DNA of 64,000 bases from Anaerolineae bacterium. GTDB lineage: Bacteria > Chloroflexota > Anaerolineae > Aggregatilineales > Phototrophicaceae. The stretch spans positions 1 to 64,000 of the forward strand of contig JAJEBY010000010.1 in the NCBI GenBank assembly GCA_022822305.1, read 5' to 3'. How positions within the stretch are numbered: the stretch's first letter is position 1; every line of letters starts with the position of its first letter. Positions 8,278 to 17,315 of this stretch are shown here, piece after piece. The notes beneath the pieces were generated by a model. The model had not been told where the DNA came from, searched no databases, and saw nothing but the letters and a program-made list of their open reading frames with translations. A program made the translations under genes and the position numbers.

Positions 8278-9663
8278 ATGGCCAATCCCTACCAATATGC
8301 CGAAACCAATCAAGAGCGATTTTTGGACGAATATCAGCATCTCTTGAAGATTCGCACCATCAGCACGCAGCCGCAGCATGCCGGCGATGTCGCCCGGGCC
8401 GCGGATTGGCTGAAAGACATGATGCTGGAAATCGGCATGGAGCGCGCCGAGGTCATTCTGATGCCGGCCGGGCGCTGTCCACTGGTTCTGGGCGAATGGT
8501 CCGGCGCCGGTCCTGACGCGCCGACCGTGCTGATCTATTGCCACTATGATGTGCAGCCGGCCGCGGTCGCCGATGGCTGGGTGACCGAGCCCTTCGAACC
8601 GACGATCGTGGACGGCCGCCTGTTCTGTCGCGGCGCGGTTGATAGCAAGCTGCATGTGATGGCCAACCTGAAAGCGGTGGAATCGTGGCTGGCGGCGGAC
8701 GCCAAACCCAAGGTTAATATCAAGATCGTGCTGGAAGGCGAGGAAGAATCCGGATCGGAGAATATCAACGCCTTCATCGCCGCGCATCCGGAGCGCCTCG
8801 CCGCCGATATCGCCGTTATCTCGGATGGCGCGATTCTGGCGCCGGATCAACCCAGTCTGACCTACGGCTTGCGCGGCATCTGCGCTCTGGAATTGCATGT
8901 GCAATCGCCGGTCAACGACTTGCACAGCGGGCATTGGGGCGGCTCCGTGCATAATCCGATTCAAGCCTTGTGCGAGATTTTGGCGCAGCTGCACGATGAC
9001 AACGGCACGGTCGCCGTGCCCGGCTTTTACGATGATGTCGCTGCGGTCACCGCCAAAGACCGCGCGCTATTGGAACAGGTTGAGCCCTTCCTGCAAGCGG
9101 AATGGGACGATGTTGTCAGCGCGCCGGCGGTCTGGGGCGAATCGGAATACATCTTGCCCGAGCGCTTGGGCGCGCGCCCCACGCTGGAGATCAACGGCAT
9201 CCATGGCGGTTATACCGGCGACGGCATGAAGACGGTGCTGCCCGCTCGCGCCTTTGCCAAGATCACCTGTCGGCTGGCGCCGCGGCAAGATCCCGAGCGC
9301 GTCGTCCGCTGTGTTGCGGAACATATCAAAAACATCGCGCCGGCGACGGTCAGCGTCGATGTGCAAACGCGAGGACCGGGCGCCGAGGCGGTCTTGCTGG
9401 ATGTGGACAGCCTGGCGATGCGCTCGGCGGCGGCGGCTTATGCGCATGCCTGGGGCGTCGAGCCGGTGTTCGAGCGCACCGGCGGCAGCGTGCCGATCGC
9501 CTTTGAATGCATGAAAGTCGCGAAGGAATTGGTGACCATGAGTTACGGCTTGAAGAGCGGCCGCGCCCACGGCCCAAACGAGAATATCTATCTGCAGAAT
9601 TTCTACAACGGCGTGCGTGCCATGATCAAGTTCATTGAGATTGTGGGGGAGAGTCGGGGGTAG
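8278..9663 (+). CDS. M20-family dipeptidase/metallopeptidase
   Basis: A 461-residue member of the M20 dizinc peptidase family (PepV/CNDP-like dipeptidases). Metal and catalytic residues are visible in order: CHYDVQP (first His, about residue 89), RGAVDSK with the bridging Asp, GEEESGS with catalytic and metal Glu, HSGHWGG of the lid/dimerisation domain, and the final metal His in GRAHGPNENI. The ATG at 8278 is chosen because a CCGGAG site sits 7-8 bases upstream and the conserved fold starts there; the frame is open much further upstream but overlaps the divergent helicase. It acts in the cytoplasm on small peptides or N-acyl amino acids; exact substrate unknown. Confidence 0.9.
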   Translation: MANPYQYAETNQERFLDEYQHLLKIRTISTQPQHAGDVARAADWLKDMMLEIGMERAEVILMPAGRCPLVLGEWSGAGPDAPTVLIYCHYDVQPAAVADGWVTEPFEPTIVDGRLFCRGAVDSKLHVMANLKAVESWLAADAKPKVNIKIVLEGEEESGSENINAFIAAHPERLAADIAVISDGAILAPDQPSLTYGLRGICALELHVQSPVNDLHSGHWGGSVHNPIQALCEILAQLHDDNGTVAVPGFYDDVAAVTAKDRALLEQVEPFLQAEWDDVVSAPAVWGESEYILPERLGARPTLEINGIHGGYTGDGMKTVLPARAFAKITCRLAPRQDPERVVRCVAEHIKNIAPATVSVDVQTRGPGAEAVLLDVDSLAMRSAAAAYAHAWGVEPVFERTGGSVPIAFECMKVAKELVTMSYGLKSGRAHGPNENIYLQNFYNGVRAMIKFIEIVGESRG

Positions 9664-9714
9664 TCGCACAAACAATCAATGAGTAATACTGGTGCGCAGG
9701 GCACGTCCATTGCG

Positions 9715-10162
9715 CTACCTGTTATCTCGATTGTCACGCTGTTTGCGATTGCTGATATCGCGGTACAAGAATGCGCCAACGGCCAGCGATATCGTCCCGC
9801 CGATGCCCAGCAGACCTTCAATGCTGTATCCGGATAGGATGACCTCTCTGAAGAACAGGATCAGACTCAAGGCGACTATCAGCGCGGAAAGCAATCGCAG
9901 CAAATCCCAAGCGAAAAAGTTTCGCTGTCCACGCGTTTCCAGCATCATTCTGTGACGCTGCTGCTCCTGAAAGCTCTCAACGATCGCTTTTCCAGCGCCA
10001 GGAACGGCCTCTTCATATTTCGCAAGTTCATTTGCGGGCGGGAGCGGGCCCGAATAATGACCGACAAGGCTGAGCGAGTATTCGATATTTTGTTCTGTCG
10101 AATCCGCGGTTGTCCGCTTACTGACTTTGCTGGCTCTGCTTAAGATGAGGAATGTTCATCAT
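9715..10162 (-). CDS. DUF2335-like membrane protein with a disrupted N-terminus
   Basis: The downstream part has two predicted transmembrane helices (LLSALIVALSLILFF and a second around GGTISLAVGAFLY). Before the only in-frame ATG (9948) the same frame stays open back to 10156 and encodes VGHYSGPLPPANELAKYEE and VPGAGKAIVESFQEQ. This resembles the conserved GPLPPP-x-x-L-x-x-YE..PGAA..I core of DUF2335 membrane proteins, so the gene is longer than that ATG implies. No ATG, GTG or TTG exists in frame upstream. An ATG pair at 10162/10159 overlaps the TGATGA that ends the upstream gene, but it reads MMNIPHLKQSQQSQ and stops; joining it to the DUF2335 frame needs a +1 shift near 10120. This could be a frameshift mutation, an assembly error or true frameshifting. 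Function unknown. Confidence 0.6.
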
Positions 10163-10428
10163 TCACTTACGGATTGTTCCTTGAGGCGGCGGTCATAATC
10201 GCGCATGGCCCACCACAAACTGTCTCCAACGGCTTCCCAATCCGCGCGAATAGCATCGGCGTCAGATCGTGCCAGCAGATGTTCAGTGAATTCTCGACAA
10301 TCGGAATGTGTTACATCAATAAGGCTTGCGATACTGCGCAAAACTGAAGGTTTTGGCAAAAAATACGAATTCGCTATTTTGTCGCGATTGTAGGCCATGA
10401 TTTTCTGGTCCGTATTTTTGCCGTGCAT
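10159..10428 (-). CDS. Small hypothetical protein upstream of DUF2335-like gene
   Basis: An 89-residue soluble protein, acidic and Asp/Arg-rich at the C-terminus (around SLWWAMRDYD), with no signal peptide or membrane segment. I do not recognise the family. It could start at the ATG at 10428 or at 10398 (MAYNRDK). It ends in a double stop, TGATGA, that overlaps the apparent ATG pair of the following gene, a layout that suggests translational coupling. The two genes may act together, but nothing in the sequence shows how. Confidence 0.55.
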   Translation of the reverse strand: MHGKNTDQKIMAYNRDKIANSYFLPKPSVLRSIASLIDVTHSDCREFTEHLLARSDADAIRADWEAVGDSLWWAMRDYDRRLKEQSVSE

Positions 10429-10569
10429 ATCAGTGATGGTACATTAAATCTAGCGGCTCTGTCAATTGGGCAAGGGAACGCAAGTCGCGCCGGTGAAACT
10501 GTGCAGATCGCTCCCGGACTGTTGAAACAAGATATCAGCTGCTGATAAAACCGCCGCTCAGCAAGTTTA

Positions 10570-10959
10570 TCAATGCTCCCAACACCCCGCATCCAGAATC
10601 ACCGCCTCATCCTCTCCCGGCCAGGGCGGAGTGGTCGTGATCAGAAATTCCAGCGGGACATCGCCCGTGTTCCGAAACTGAAACTTCGTGCCCAGCGGAA
10701 TCGTCAAGCTGAGGCCGGGTCGCGCATCCAACACTTGCTCGCGCTCGCCCTGTTTGCGCCAGACTTGCCCGGCGCCCGCCAGGAAAAACCAGACTTCCTC
10801 GACCGTGCGATGCTCGACGGGAATCGATACGCCGCCGACGGGCAGCGCGCAATGCACGACGCTCGCGCCCTCCAGCTGATGCAAGAGGCGAATTTGCGAT
10901 CCGTCCGGCGCCAGTAAATCGTATGCGGCTTTGACCTGACCCGATTCGAAGGCTTTCAT
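10570..10959 (-). CDS. Cupin-domain protein
   Basis: A 129-residue single-domain cupin. The beta-barrel motifs are recognisable: a His-bearing first motif around PVEHRTVEEVWFFLAG (about residues 47-62) and a second around FRNTGDVPLEFLITT. Proteins of this kind are small metal-dependent enzymes or ligand sensors. The gene overlaps the upstream dehydrogenase by 4 bp (ATGA), so the two are translationally coupled and probably act in one pathway with the HpaI-type aldolase before them. Isomerase, lyase or binding role cannot be decided. Confidence 0.85.
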   Translation of the reverse strand: MKAFESGQVKAAYDLLAPDGSQIRLLHQLEGASVVHCALPVGGVSIPVEHRTVEEVWFFLAGAGQVWRKQGEREQVLDARPGLSLTIPLGTKFQFRNTGDVPLEFLITTTPPWPGEDEAVILDAGCWEH

Positions 10960-11957
10960 CGGCCGGCCTGCCAGCGCGCCAGCACCGAGTCCCAGACTTC
11001 GGGATTGAGCAGATTGGGCGGTCGCTCGCCGCGCAGAACCTGCAATATCTGTTCAATGGCATCCACGAACAGACGCCGCCTGCCCAGCACCGACGCGCCG
11101 CCGATATGGGGCGTGATGACGACATTGTCGCGCTTGAGCAAGCGATTGCCGGCTAGCGGCGGCTCGGGATCGGTGACATCGAGGCCGGCGCCGAAGAGGT
11201 GGCCGCTATCGAGCGCATCGGCCAGCGCCGCCTCATCGACGAGCGCGCCTCGCGACACATTGACGAAGATGGCGCCGCGCTTCATCTGGGAGAAGCGTTC
11301 GGCGTTCATGAACTGATGCGTCTCCGGATTGAGCGGCACGTGCACGGAAACAACATCGGCCGCGCCCAGCAAGCCGTCGAGCGTTTCGGCGCGCTCAACA
11401 CCCAGGTCGTTGAAGCGCACGTCGCTAGCATAGGGATCGTAAGCTGCGACTTGCATGCCCAGCGCGTTGGCGACGCGCGCGACATGGCCGCCAATGCGTC
11501 CCAAGCCCACAAGTCCCAGCCTTTTGCCGCTTAACTCAATGCCGACATAGACATTCCAGAAATTGGTCGGCGCGCCGCTATCGATCGAGCTTTGCATGGT
11601 GTTTTCGATCGGTTTGAGGCTGCGCGCGACGCTCATCATCAGCGCCAGGGCGGTTTCAGCGGTGGGTACGGTCGGCGCGTCAGGCGCATTGCAGACCGCA
11701 ATCTGATGTGCGGTCGCCGCCTCAATATCCACCCGGTCAAAGCCGATGCCCGTGCGAGAAATGACCAGCAGGTTCGGCGCGCGCTTCATCGCCGCGGCAT
11801 CATAATAGTTGCCGCCGGCCACCACTCCATGCGCCAGTTCCAGCTGATGATAGACATCCTGCTCGACCCGATCGCCCGGACCAATGCCTTCGGCCACCGC
11901 TTCAAACATCGGGACATACTCGGAGAGCACATCGCGTTCAAACCAAATCTTGTACAT
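10956..11957 (-). CDS. D-isomer 2-hydroxyacid dehydrogenase (SerA/GhrB type)
   Basis: A 333-residue NAD(P)-dependent dehydrogenase that interconverts 2-oxo and 2-hydroxy acids. The Rossmann signature GLVGLGRIGGHVAR lies mid-protein. The catalytic triad is recognisable as Arg in NVSRGALVDE, Glu in DPEPPLA and His in ITPHIGG. The ATG at 11957 (MYKIWFERD) gives the usual length; starting at 12038 would overlap the upstream aldolase. Coupled by ATGA to the cupin downstream. With the HpaI-family aldolase it could reduce or oxidise a 2-oxo/2-hydroxy acid from aldol cleavage. Confidence 0.88.
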   Translation of the reverse strand: MYKIWFERDVLSEYVPMFEAVAEGIGPGDRVEQDVYHQLELAHGVVAGGNYYDAAAMKRAPNLLVISRTGIGFDRVDIEAATAHQIAVCNAPDAPTVPTAETALALMMSVARSLKPIENTMQSSIDSGAPTNFWNVYVGIELSGKRLGLVGLGRIGGHVARVANALGMQVAAYDPYASDVRFNDLGVERAETLDGLLGAADVVSVHVPLNPETHQFMNAERFSQMKRGAIFVNVSRGALVDEAALADALDSGHLFGAGLDVTDPEPPLAGNRLLKRDNVVITPHIGGASVLGRRRLFVDAIEQILQVLRGERPPNLLNPEVWDSVLARWQAGR

Positions 11958-12000
11958 ATGCCAGTCTTTCGTTTGGATAAGTCTCTTCTGACAGCGGGCT

Positions 12001-12810
12001 CTAGAAATGCACGTTTTCGTCGCGGATTTGACCGACATCGTCTGTCGCGGCGCGAATCGTCTTGAACTCAGCCGTCAGCGCGCGGTTGAAAGCGGAGATA
12101 TCGGAGCTATGCATGACCATATTGGCGCCGGCTTTGATCCATTCGATTTGGTGATGGGCGAAATTGTGATGGATGCCGACGCCGATGTTGTTGGCGCGCG
12201 ATTTGCGGATGATGGTGTGGATCGCCTCTTGGAAATCCGGATGATCGTATTGTTCCGGGATGCCCAGGCTGCAGGTCAGATCGTTCGGTCCCACCAGTAC
12301 GCAATCGATATAGGGCACGCTGAGGATATCATCCAGCCGTTCCAGCGCGGGCACGCTCTCGATGTTGATGAAGAGCGCTTTGTTGGCGTTGCGCTTTGCC
12401 AGGTAATCGTCCAGCGCCGGCTCCAACGCCTGTTCGCCATCCAATGCCGCGCCCAGCCGGTCGCCCTTCAACGGACCCAGCTTGACCGCGCCGCCCAGGG
12501 CTTGCGCCTGCTCGGGATATTCGACATAGGGCACGATGATGCCGTGCGCGCCGCCATCCAGCGCCATCTGCGCTTGATACGGATCGGGAGCGGGGATGCG
12601 CACCACCGGCGCCAGGTTCAGCGCGGCGTAGGTATTGCAGAGCCAGGATACGGTATTGCGATCGTGAGGCGTGTGCTCGGTATCGATGAAGACCATATCC
12701 AGATCGAGGTTGCCCACCACGCGCGGCCAAATCGGCGAGGGCGAATAAATCGCCGTGCCATAGACCCGCTGCCCGGCGCGGAGCGCTCGAATCAGTTCTT
12801 GTCCGTTCAT
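12001..12810 (-). CDS. HpcH/HpaI-family class II pyruvate aldolase
   Basis: A 269-residue TIM-barrel aldolase/citrate-lyase-like protein. Family features are DTEH at the first metal/substrate site (about residues 44-47), VVRIP, GAHGIIVPYVE, the metal-binding Glu in NIESVPAL, and VGPNDLTCSLG. Family members make or split 4-hydroxy-2-oxo acids (for example 2-keto-3-deoxy sugar acids or 4-hydroxy-2-oxoheptanedioate) to pyruvate and an aldehyde. A GAGGCAAAGG site precedes the ATG at 12810. It heads the minus-strand set with the hydroxyacid dehydrogenase and cupin, which fits sugar-acid or aromatic-acid breakdown. Substrate undetermined. Confidence 0.88.
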   Translation of the reverse strand: MNGQELIRALRAGQRVYGTAIYSPSPIWPRVVGNLDLDMVFIDTEHTPHDRNTVSWLCNTYAALNLAPVVRIPAPDPYQAQMALDGGAHGIIVPYVEYPEQAQALGGAVKLGPLKGDRLGAALDGEQALEPALDDYLAKRNANKALFINIESVPALERLDDILSVPYIDCVLVGPNDLTCSLGIPEQYDHPDFQEAIHTIIRKSRANNIGVGIHHNFAHHQIEWIKAGANMVMHSSDISAFNRALTAEFKTIRAATDDVGQIRDENVHF

Positions 12811-12998
12811 GCCTTTGCCTCGCTGGCTGGGTGCGCGCGAATCATCAGAGGATGTTAACCCTTGCCTTGGAATAAGTCAAAATCACGGATCGCGTCAAGA
12901 CTGGTGGACATCGCAAGCTATGAAGAATCAACATAATGATGCAACTTGCAAGAACACTGTATGGCTTGTCCGATAACCGGCAATTTCGCTTGACTTTG

Positions 12999-13169
12999 GT
13001 CTACCCCCCTCAATCCCCCGTATCAATGGGGGAGGCTGGCTTAGCATTGAAGCATCTTGGGATTTCTGATGATTTATGGTGTTCATGATCGATCAATGCT
13101 AGCGAGTTTCAGTAGCGCATGCTCCCCCTCTCTGATGCTTCGGACAGGGGGCCGTGGGGTGAGGTAGAC
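12999..13169. repeat. Composite palindromic repeat type M, copy 1 (about 170 bp)
   Basis: Two hairpins separated by about 80 bp of AT-richer DNA: CCCCCGTATCAATGGGGGAGG near 13015 and CCCCCTCTCTGATGCTTCGG..AGGGGGCCG near 13125, ending in GGGGTGAGGTAGAC. The same two-part design and order appears at 59265-59434. Confidence 0.6.
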
Positions 13170-13203
13170 CCGCGCCCGAGCAAGATGATTAATCGGACAA
13201 GTC

Positions 13204-13233
13204 TTGTAGGGGCGTCTCGCTGAGCCGCCCGCT
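13204..13233 (+). repeat. Small hairpin repeat type S
   Basis: TTGTAGGGGCGTCTCGCTGA followed by GCCGCCCG, one mismatch from a perfect hairpin. Same family as 174-247 and 25567-25594. Confidence 0.6.
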
Positions 13234-13412
13234 TTCGCAGAGGCCTAATTTGGGCGATTCGGCGAGCCACCGGCTTGCCCGCTTTTGCCATGTCCAACCA
13301 ACCACATTCATCACTCCTCGATAAAATCGGCCGGGGCGCTACCCCGCGTCAAATTCATCCGCTTTGCGCTTTGGCTTGATAGCGGATAGACTTCGATGGA
13401 TCAGACCAATTA

Positions 13413-13994
13413 GTGAGCATTGTGTCCATCTTTACCACCAAACGAGAGCGCCGGTTGTGGCTGGCGCTGGTCATCGTCCTGGCGGCGATCTACGCCACAC
13501 TGGGCCAGACGCCGGCTATCGTAGCGGCATTGGGTACCGACATTATCGAAAGCGCCGAAGCCAACCTCGTTTTCGCGCTGCTGATTCTGCTTGTGGTGAT
13601 CCCGATTTTTTTCATTGACAAGCGTCTCGCTCATGTCGAGATCGCGGTCGGCATCGGCATCGCGGCGGTGTTGCTGTTGACGTGGCTGAGGCTGGGATCG
13701 TGGGAAGAGCGCACCCACTTGTTCGAATACGCGTTGGTGGCCGCGCTCGTGCACGAAGCGCTGCTGGAGCGCAAATCCAACGGCCGTCGCGTGCCGCTTC
13801 CGGCCCTGCTTGCGCTGATGATTTCGATGCTATTGGGCCTGCTTGATGAGTGCGTCCAGGCCATATTGCCCAACCGCGTCTTCGACCCGATCGACGTGGC
13901 ATTCAACTCCCTCGCCGCCATCGTGATCATCGGGGCGAGATGGCTTTGGGCGCGGCTGAGCCATTGGTTACATTCTCGATGGCGAGAAGACTAG
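13413..13994 (+). CDS. VanZ-like membrane protein
   Basis: A 193-residue protein with about five hydrophobic segments. The conserved VanZ features are present: a polar motif in [19 protein letters not shown] (about residues 98-116) and [21 protein letters not shown] (about 148-168), equivalent to the DExxQ..PGR..D..DV..N signature. VanZ proteins reduce teicoplanin sensitivity in vancomycin-resistance clusters by an unknown mechanism; chromosomal VanZ-like proteins are common and mostly uncharacterised. The GTG at 13413 is the only reasonable start. It is followed 11 bp later by the LLM oxidoreductase, so co-transcription is likely. Confidence 0.8.
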   Translation: MSIVSIFTTKRERRLWLALVIVLAAIYATLGQTPAIVAALGTDIIESAEANLVFALLILLVVIPIFFIDKRLAHVEIAVGIGIAAVLLLTWLRLGSWEERTHLFEYALVAALVHEALLERKSNGRRVPLPALLALMISMLLGLLDECVQAILPNRVFDPIDVAFNSLAAIVIIGARWLWARLSHWLHSRWRED

Positions 13995-14005
13995 GAGCCA
14001 TTGCC

Positions 14006-15037
14006 ATGCGACTTGGATTGAACATCGGCTACTCCGGCGCGCGGATTGACCTGCCGCTGGAACTGATTCTGGAAGCGGATCGGCTCGGCTATCACGCTGT
14101 CTGGACGGCAGAAGCTTACGGCTCCGATTGCATCACGCCCCTGGCCTGGATCGGCGCGCTGACCCAGAATGTCAAGTTGGGCACGGCGATCATGCAGATG
14201 CCGGCGCGCACCCCCGCTATGACGGCCATGACCGCGATCACGCTCGATCAGCTGTCGGGCGGTCGAGTCTTGCTCGGCCTGGGTTTGTCCGGTCCGCAAG
14301 TGGTTGAGGGTTGGCACGGGCGTCCTTACGGCAAGCCTTTGGCGAAAACGCGAGAGTACGTCGACATCCTGCGGCGGATTCTGGCGCGCGAAGCGCCCTT
14401 GGCGCATGATGGCGAGCATTTTCAGATTCCCTATCGCGGCGACGACGCCACCGGTTTGGGCCTGCCGCTCAAAAGCATCGTTCACGGCCGCGCCGATATG
14501 CCCATCTATCTGGCGGCGATCGGTCCCATGAATGTTGAATTGACCGCCGAGATCGCCGATGGCTGGCTGCCGATGAATTTCTCCCCGGCGCACTATGCCG
14601 ATGTCTATCGCGGGTCGGTTGAAAGCGGATTCGTCAAAGCGGGCGGCGGCAAGAGCCTCAAGGATTTCGATATCGCGCCATCGGTCGCCGTCGTCATCGA
14701 AGACGATCTCGAGCTCGCTTACAATCAGATCAAGCCGGTACTGGCGCTGTATATAGGCGGGATGGGCGCGCGCGGCAAGAATTTCTATTTTGACCTCGCC
14801 TGCCGTTATGGCTTCGCAGCCGCCGCCAAATCAATACAAGATTGCTTTCTCGACGGGCGCAAGGGCGAGGCGGTGATGGCCGTTCCTGATGCGCTGGTGG
14901 ATGCGGTGGCGCTGGTCGGCTCAAAGGACCGCATCCGCGACCGGCTGGGACTCTGGCGCGATGCTCCTGTGACCACGCTGAATATCTCCACCAATTCCAT
15001 TGATGCCCTGCGCTTGATGGCGGAAGCGCTGCTCTAA
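14006..15037 (+). CDS. LLM-class F420-dependent oxidoreductase
   Basis: A 343-residue luciferase-like (bacterial luciferase/F420 reductase) TIM barrel. Typical features are the N-terminus [11 protein letters not shown], the strand-helix [22 protein letters not shown] split over residues 22-43, [17 protein letters not shown], and [16 protein letters not shown], all characteristic of actinobacterial and chloroflexotal F420-dependent LLM enzymes. The ATG at 14006 follows AGGAG. The physiological substrate cannot be read from sequence. Use of F420 instead of FMN is inferred from family resemblance. Confidence 0.88.
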   Translation: MRLGLNIGYSGARIDLPLELILEADRLGYHAVWTAEAYGSDCITPLAWIGALTQNVKLGTAIMQMPARTPAMTAMTAITLDQLSGGRVLLGLGLSGPQVVEGWHGRPYGKPLAKTREYVDILRRILAREAPLAHDGEHFQIPYRGDDATGLGLPLKSIVHGRADMPIYLAAIGPMNVELTAEIADGWLPMNFSPAHYADVYRGSVESGFVKAGGGKSLKDFDIAPSVAVVIEDDLELAYNQIKPVLALYIGGMGARGKNFYFDLACRYGFAAAAKSIQDCFLDGRKGEAVMAVPDALVDAVALVGSKDRIRDRLGLWRDAPVTTLNISTNSIDALRLMAEALL

Positions 15038-15236
15038 CCGCCATCGACCGGCGACGGTGATGCTGGGGCTATCCGACCGGTCGCCCGCGTATCGTACAGA
15101 CGCGGAAACACCCTCTTCGCTCTGTGCCCTCTGTGTTATCTTTTTTGTAAACCTCCTTACTCATGCAAGGAGCGCGTTTGCGCTTTTGTGCGAGCGCGGC
15201 CGACCTTTTAGCTGCCGGCGAGCGGCTGTGGTAATA

Positions 15237-16256
15237 ATGAGTCTTATGCTCACTCCCGCTAAAACTGTGCTCAAGCCCCTGCAAATCGGGCATATCGCCA
15301 TCGATACGCCGCTGACACTGGCGCCGATGGCCGGACACAGCAACTACGCCTTGCGCCATCTCTGTCGGGAACTGGGTGGCTGTGGCTTGGTCTGCACCGA
15401 ACTGATCAGCAGCAGCATCGTCAAGAATTCGCGAAAGCGCGCCCTGCAGCGATTTGATTGGCGCGCCAGCGAAAGTCCGGTGGCTGTCCAGCTCTTTGGC
15501 GTCGAGCCGCATATCGTCGCCGAGGCGGCGCGGGTGGTGGTCGATCACGGCGCCGATATCGTCGATATCAACATGGGCTGCTGGGTGCCGAAGATCGCCA
15601 AGAAGGGCGGCGGCGCCGCATTGCTGCGCGATGTGAAAAAAGCGACGGCGGTCGTGGACGCGTTGGTCAAGGCGGTGGCTGTGCCGGTGACCGTCAAAGT
15701 GCGCAGCGGCTTCGAAGACGGCGTGGTCACGGCGGTACCCTTCGCTGTGGCGGCGGAGAGCGTCGGCGCGGGGGCGGTGGCGGTGCATGCCCGCTTCGCC
15801 GGTCAAGAGCACGGCGGCGCGGCGGATTGGGAGGTGATCGCGGCGGTGGCGGACGCGGTGAGCGCCATGCCCATCATCGGCAACGGCGATGTGCATTCGG
15901 GACCGGATGCGCTGCGGATGCTGCAATCAACCGCTTGCGATGGCGTGATGGTGGGGCGGGCGGCTTTGGGGCGTCCCTGGCTCTTTCATCATATTGAACA
16001 TTATTTGGCGACCGGCATCGAACTGCCCGAGCCGTCGCGCGCGGAACGCGCCAAGATCGCGCTGCGTCACGCGCAATTGACGCTGGAGACCACGCGCTTG
16101 CCGGAACGGGTTGCCGTGTTGGAGCTGCGCGGGCAAATCAGCAAATACAAACTGGATAAGCCGGGCTCAGCGCGCGTCCGAAATCGACTGGTGCGGATTG
16201 AGACTTCTGCCGATTTGGAAGGCATTCTTCATGAAGTGGCGGCGGCAAGTGATTGA
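15237..16256 (+). CDS. dus: tRNA-dihydrouridine synthase
   Basis: A 339-residue FMN-dependent Dus, reducing uridine to dihydrouridine in tRNA. The N-terminal FMN motif APMAGHSNYALR, the catalytic-loop region DINMGC followed by GGGAALLRD, the Arg/Lys pair in VTVKVRSGFEDG, IGNGDVHSG and GVMVGRAALGRPW follow the family order. One oddity is GCW where most Dus proteins have GCP next to the conserved cysteine. The ATG at 15237 or 15246 is the likely start; the longer open frame begins in low-complexity DNA. The C-terminal helical tRNA-binding domain is present. Confidence 0.92.
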   Translation: MSLMLTPAKTVLKPLQIGHIAIDTPLTLAPMAGHSNYALRHLCRELGGCGLVCTELISSSIVKNSRKRALQRFDWRASESPVAVQLFGVEPHIVAEAARVVVDHGADIVDINMGCWVPKIAKKGGGAALLRDVKKATAVVDALVKAVAVPVTVKVRSGFEDGVVTAVPFAVAAESVGAGAVAVHARFAGQEHGGAADWEVIAAVADAVSAMPIIGNGDVHSGPDALRMLQSTACDGVMVGRAALGRPWLFHHIEHYLATGIELPEPSRAERAKIALRHAQLTLETTRLPERVAVLELRGQISKYKLDKPGSARVRNRLVRIETSADLEGILHEVAAASD

Positions 16257-16280
16257 GTTAGACGGGACGGAGACGGCGCC

Positions 16281-17234
16281 ATGACCTATCTGATAACCGG
16301 CGGGGCGGGGTTCATCGGAAGCCACGTGGCCGAACAGCTGCTCAAGCGCGGCGAGCGCGTCGTTGCCATCGACAACTTCAATGACTACTACGATCCCGCC
16401 ATCAAACGCGGCAATGCCGAAGGTCTCGCCAGTTACAGTCAACTCAAAATGGTCGAAGGCGATATCCGCGATCTGGACTTGGTGGAGCGCATTTTCGCCG
16501 AAAACGACATCTCCCGCGTGGCGCATCTGGCGGCGATGCCCGGCGTCCGCGCAAGCGTGCGGCAAGTCCGGCTGTACATGGATGTCAATTTGACCGGCAG
16601 CTTGAACCTGCTGGAAGCGAGCAAAGGCGCCGGAATCGAACAATTCGTGCTGGCGTCGACCTCGTCGGTCTACGGTAAAACCCGGATATTGCCATTCGTC
16701 GAAACCGACACGGCCGATCGTCCGCTGGCGGCTTATCCGGCCAGCAAGCGCGCCGCCGAGCTGTTGGCGCATACCTATCATAATTTGGTCGGCATGCAGG
16801 TGACCGTGCTGCGCTTTTTCAACGTCTATGGACCGGCCGGTCGTCCCGATATGATGCCCTGGAAACTGATGGACGCCACTCAATCGGGCGAGCAAATCAA
16901 GCTCTTCAACGGCGGCGACATCCATCGCGACTGGACCTACATTGCCGATACGGTGCGGGGTGTCCTGGCGGCTTTGGATAAGCCGCTGGGTTACGAGATC
17001 ATCAACCTCGGTTGCGGCGCGCCCATCTCACTCTCGGATTTTGTCGAGATCATCGAAGCATACGCCGGCGCCGCCATCAACAAGCTGGCTGTGCCCACGC
17101 CGCCAAGCGATCCGCCGATCACCTTCTGCGATAACAGCAAAGCTCGCGATCTGCTCGGCTTTGCGCCTGCCGTCTCCATCCACGACGGATTACGGCGAAC
17201 CTGGGAGTGGTACGCGGCTTATCGCGGATTGTAG
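16281..17234 (+). CDS. NAD-dependent nucleotide-sugar epimerase/dehydratase
   Basis: A 317-residue extended SDR of the GalE/UDP-glucuronate 4-epimerase group. It has the cofactor motif TGGAGFIGSH (residues 6-15), the catalytic Ser in STSSVYG, and the YPASK pair (Tyr and Lys). DNFNDYYDPAIKR near the start is typical of UDP-glucuronate epimerases. ATG at 16281 has GGACGGAG upstream. It probably supplies activated sugar for cell-surface polysaccharide. It stands 25 bp after dus and could share its transcript. The exact nucleotide sugar is not determined. Confidence 0.88.
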   Translation: MTYLITGGAGFIGSHVAEQLLKRGERVVAIDNFNDYYDPAIKRGNAEGLASYSQLKMVEGDIRDLDLVERIFAENDISRVAHLAAMPGVRASVRQVRLYMDVNLTGSLNLLEASKGAGIEQFVLASTSSVYGKTRILPFVETDTADRPLAAYPASKRAAELLAHTYHNLVGMQVTVLRFFNVYGPAGRPDMMPWKLMDATQSGEQIKLFNGGDIHRDWTYIADTVRGVLAALDKPLGYEIINLGCGAPISLSDFVEIIEAYAGAAINKLAVPTPPSDPPITFCDNSKARDLLGFAPAVSIHDGLRRTWEWYAAYRGL

Positions 17235-17315
17235 CGCGGATGCCACGCGCCGCCCGCTGGAATATATGCGCCGGCGCAGTCATCTGGTTTCTCATCTTCG
17301 CCGCCACGCTGCGGC

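Larger units (their letters stand above)
12811..13412. other. 600-bp intergenic block with two repeat families
   Basis: No credible gene. About 150 bp of AT-richer sequence upstream of the minus-strand aldolase may hold its promoter. The rest is the type M repeat (12999-13169) and one type S hairpin (13204-13233). Confidence 0.6.

Noticed and set aside
13109-13297. Possible 62-residue minus-strand protein
   Set aside because: Made almost wholly of repeat sequence (types M and S).
15105-15150. Phrase CTCTGTGCCCTCTGTG similar to the complement of 4166-4198
   Set aside because: Short and low in complexity; similar phrases are widespread in bacterial genomes, so it is not listed as a separate repeat family.
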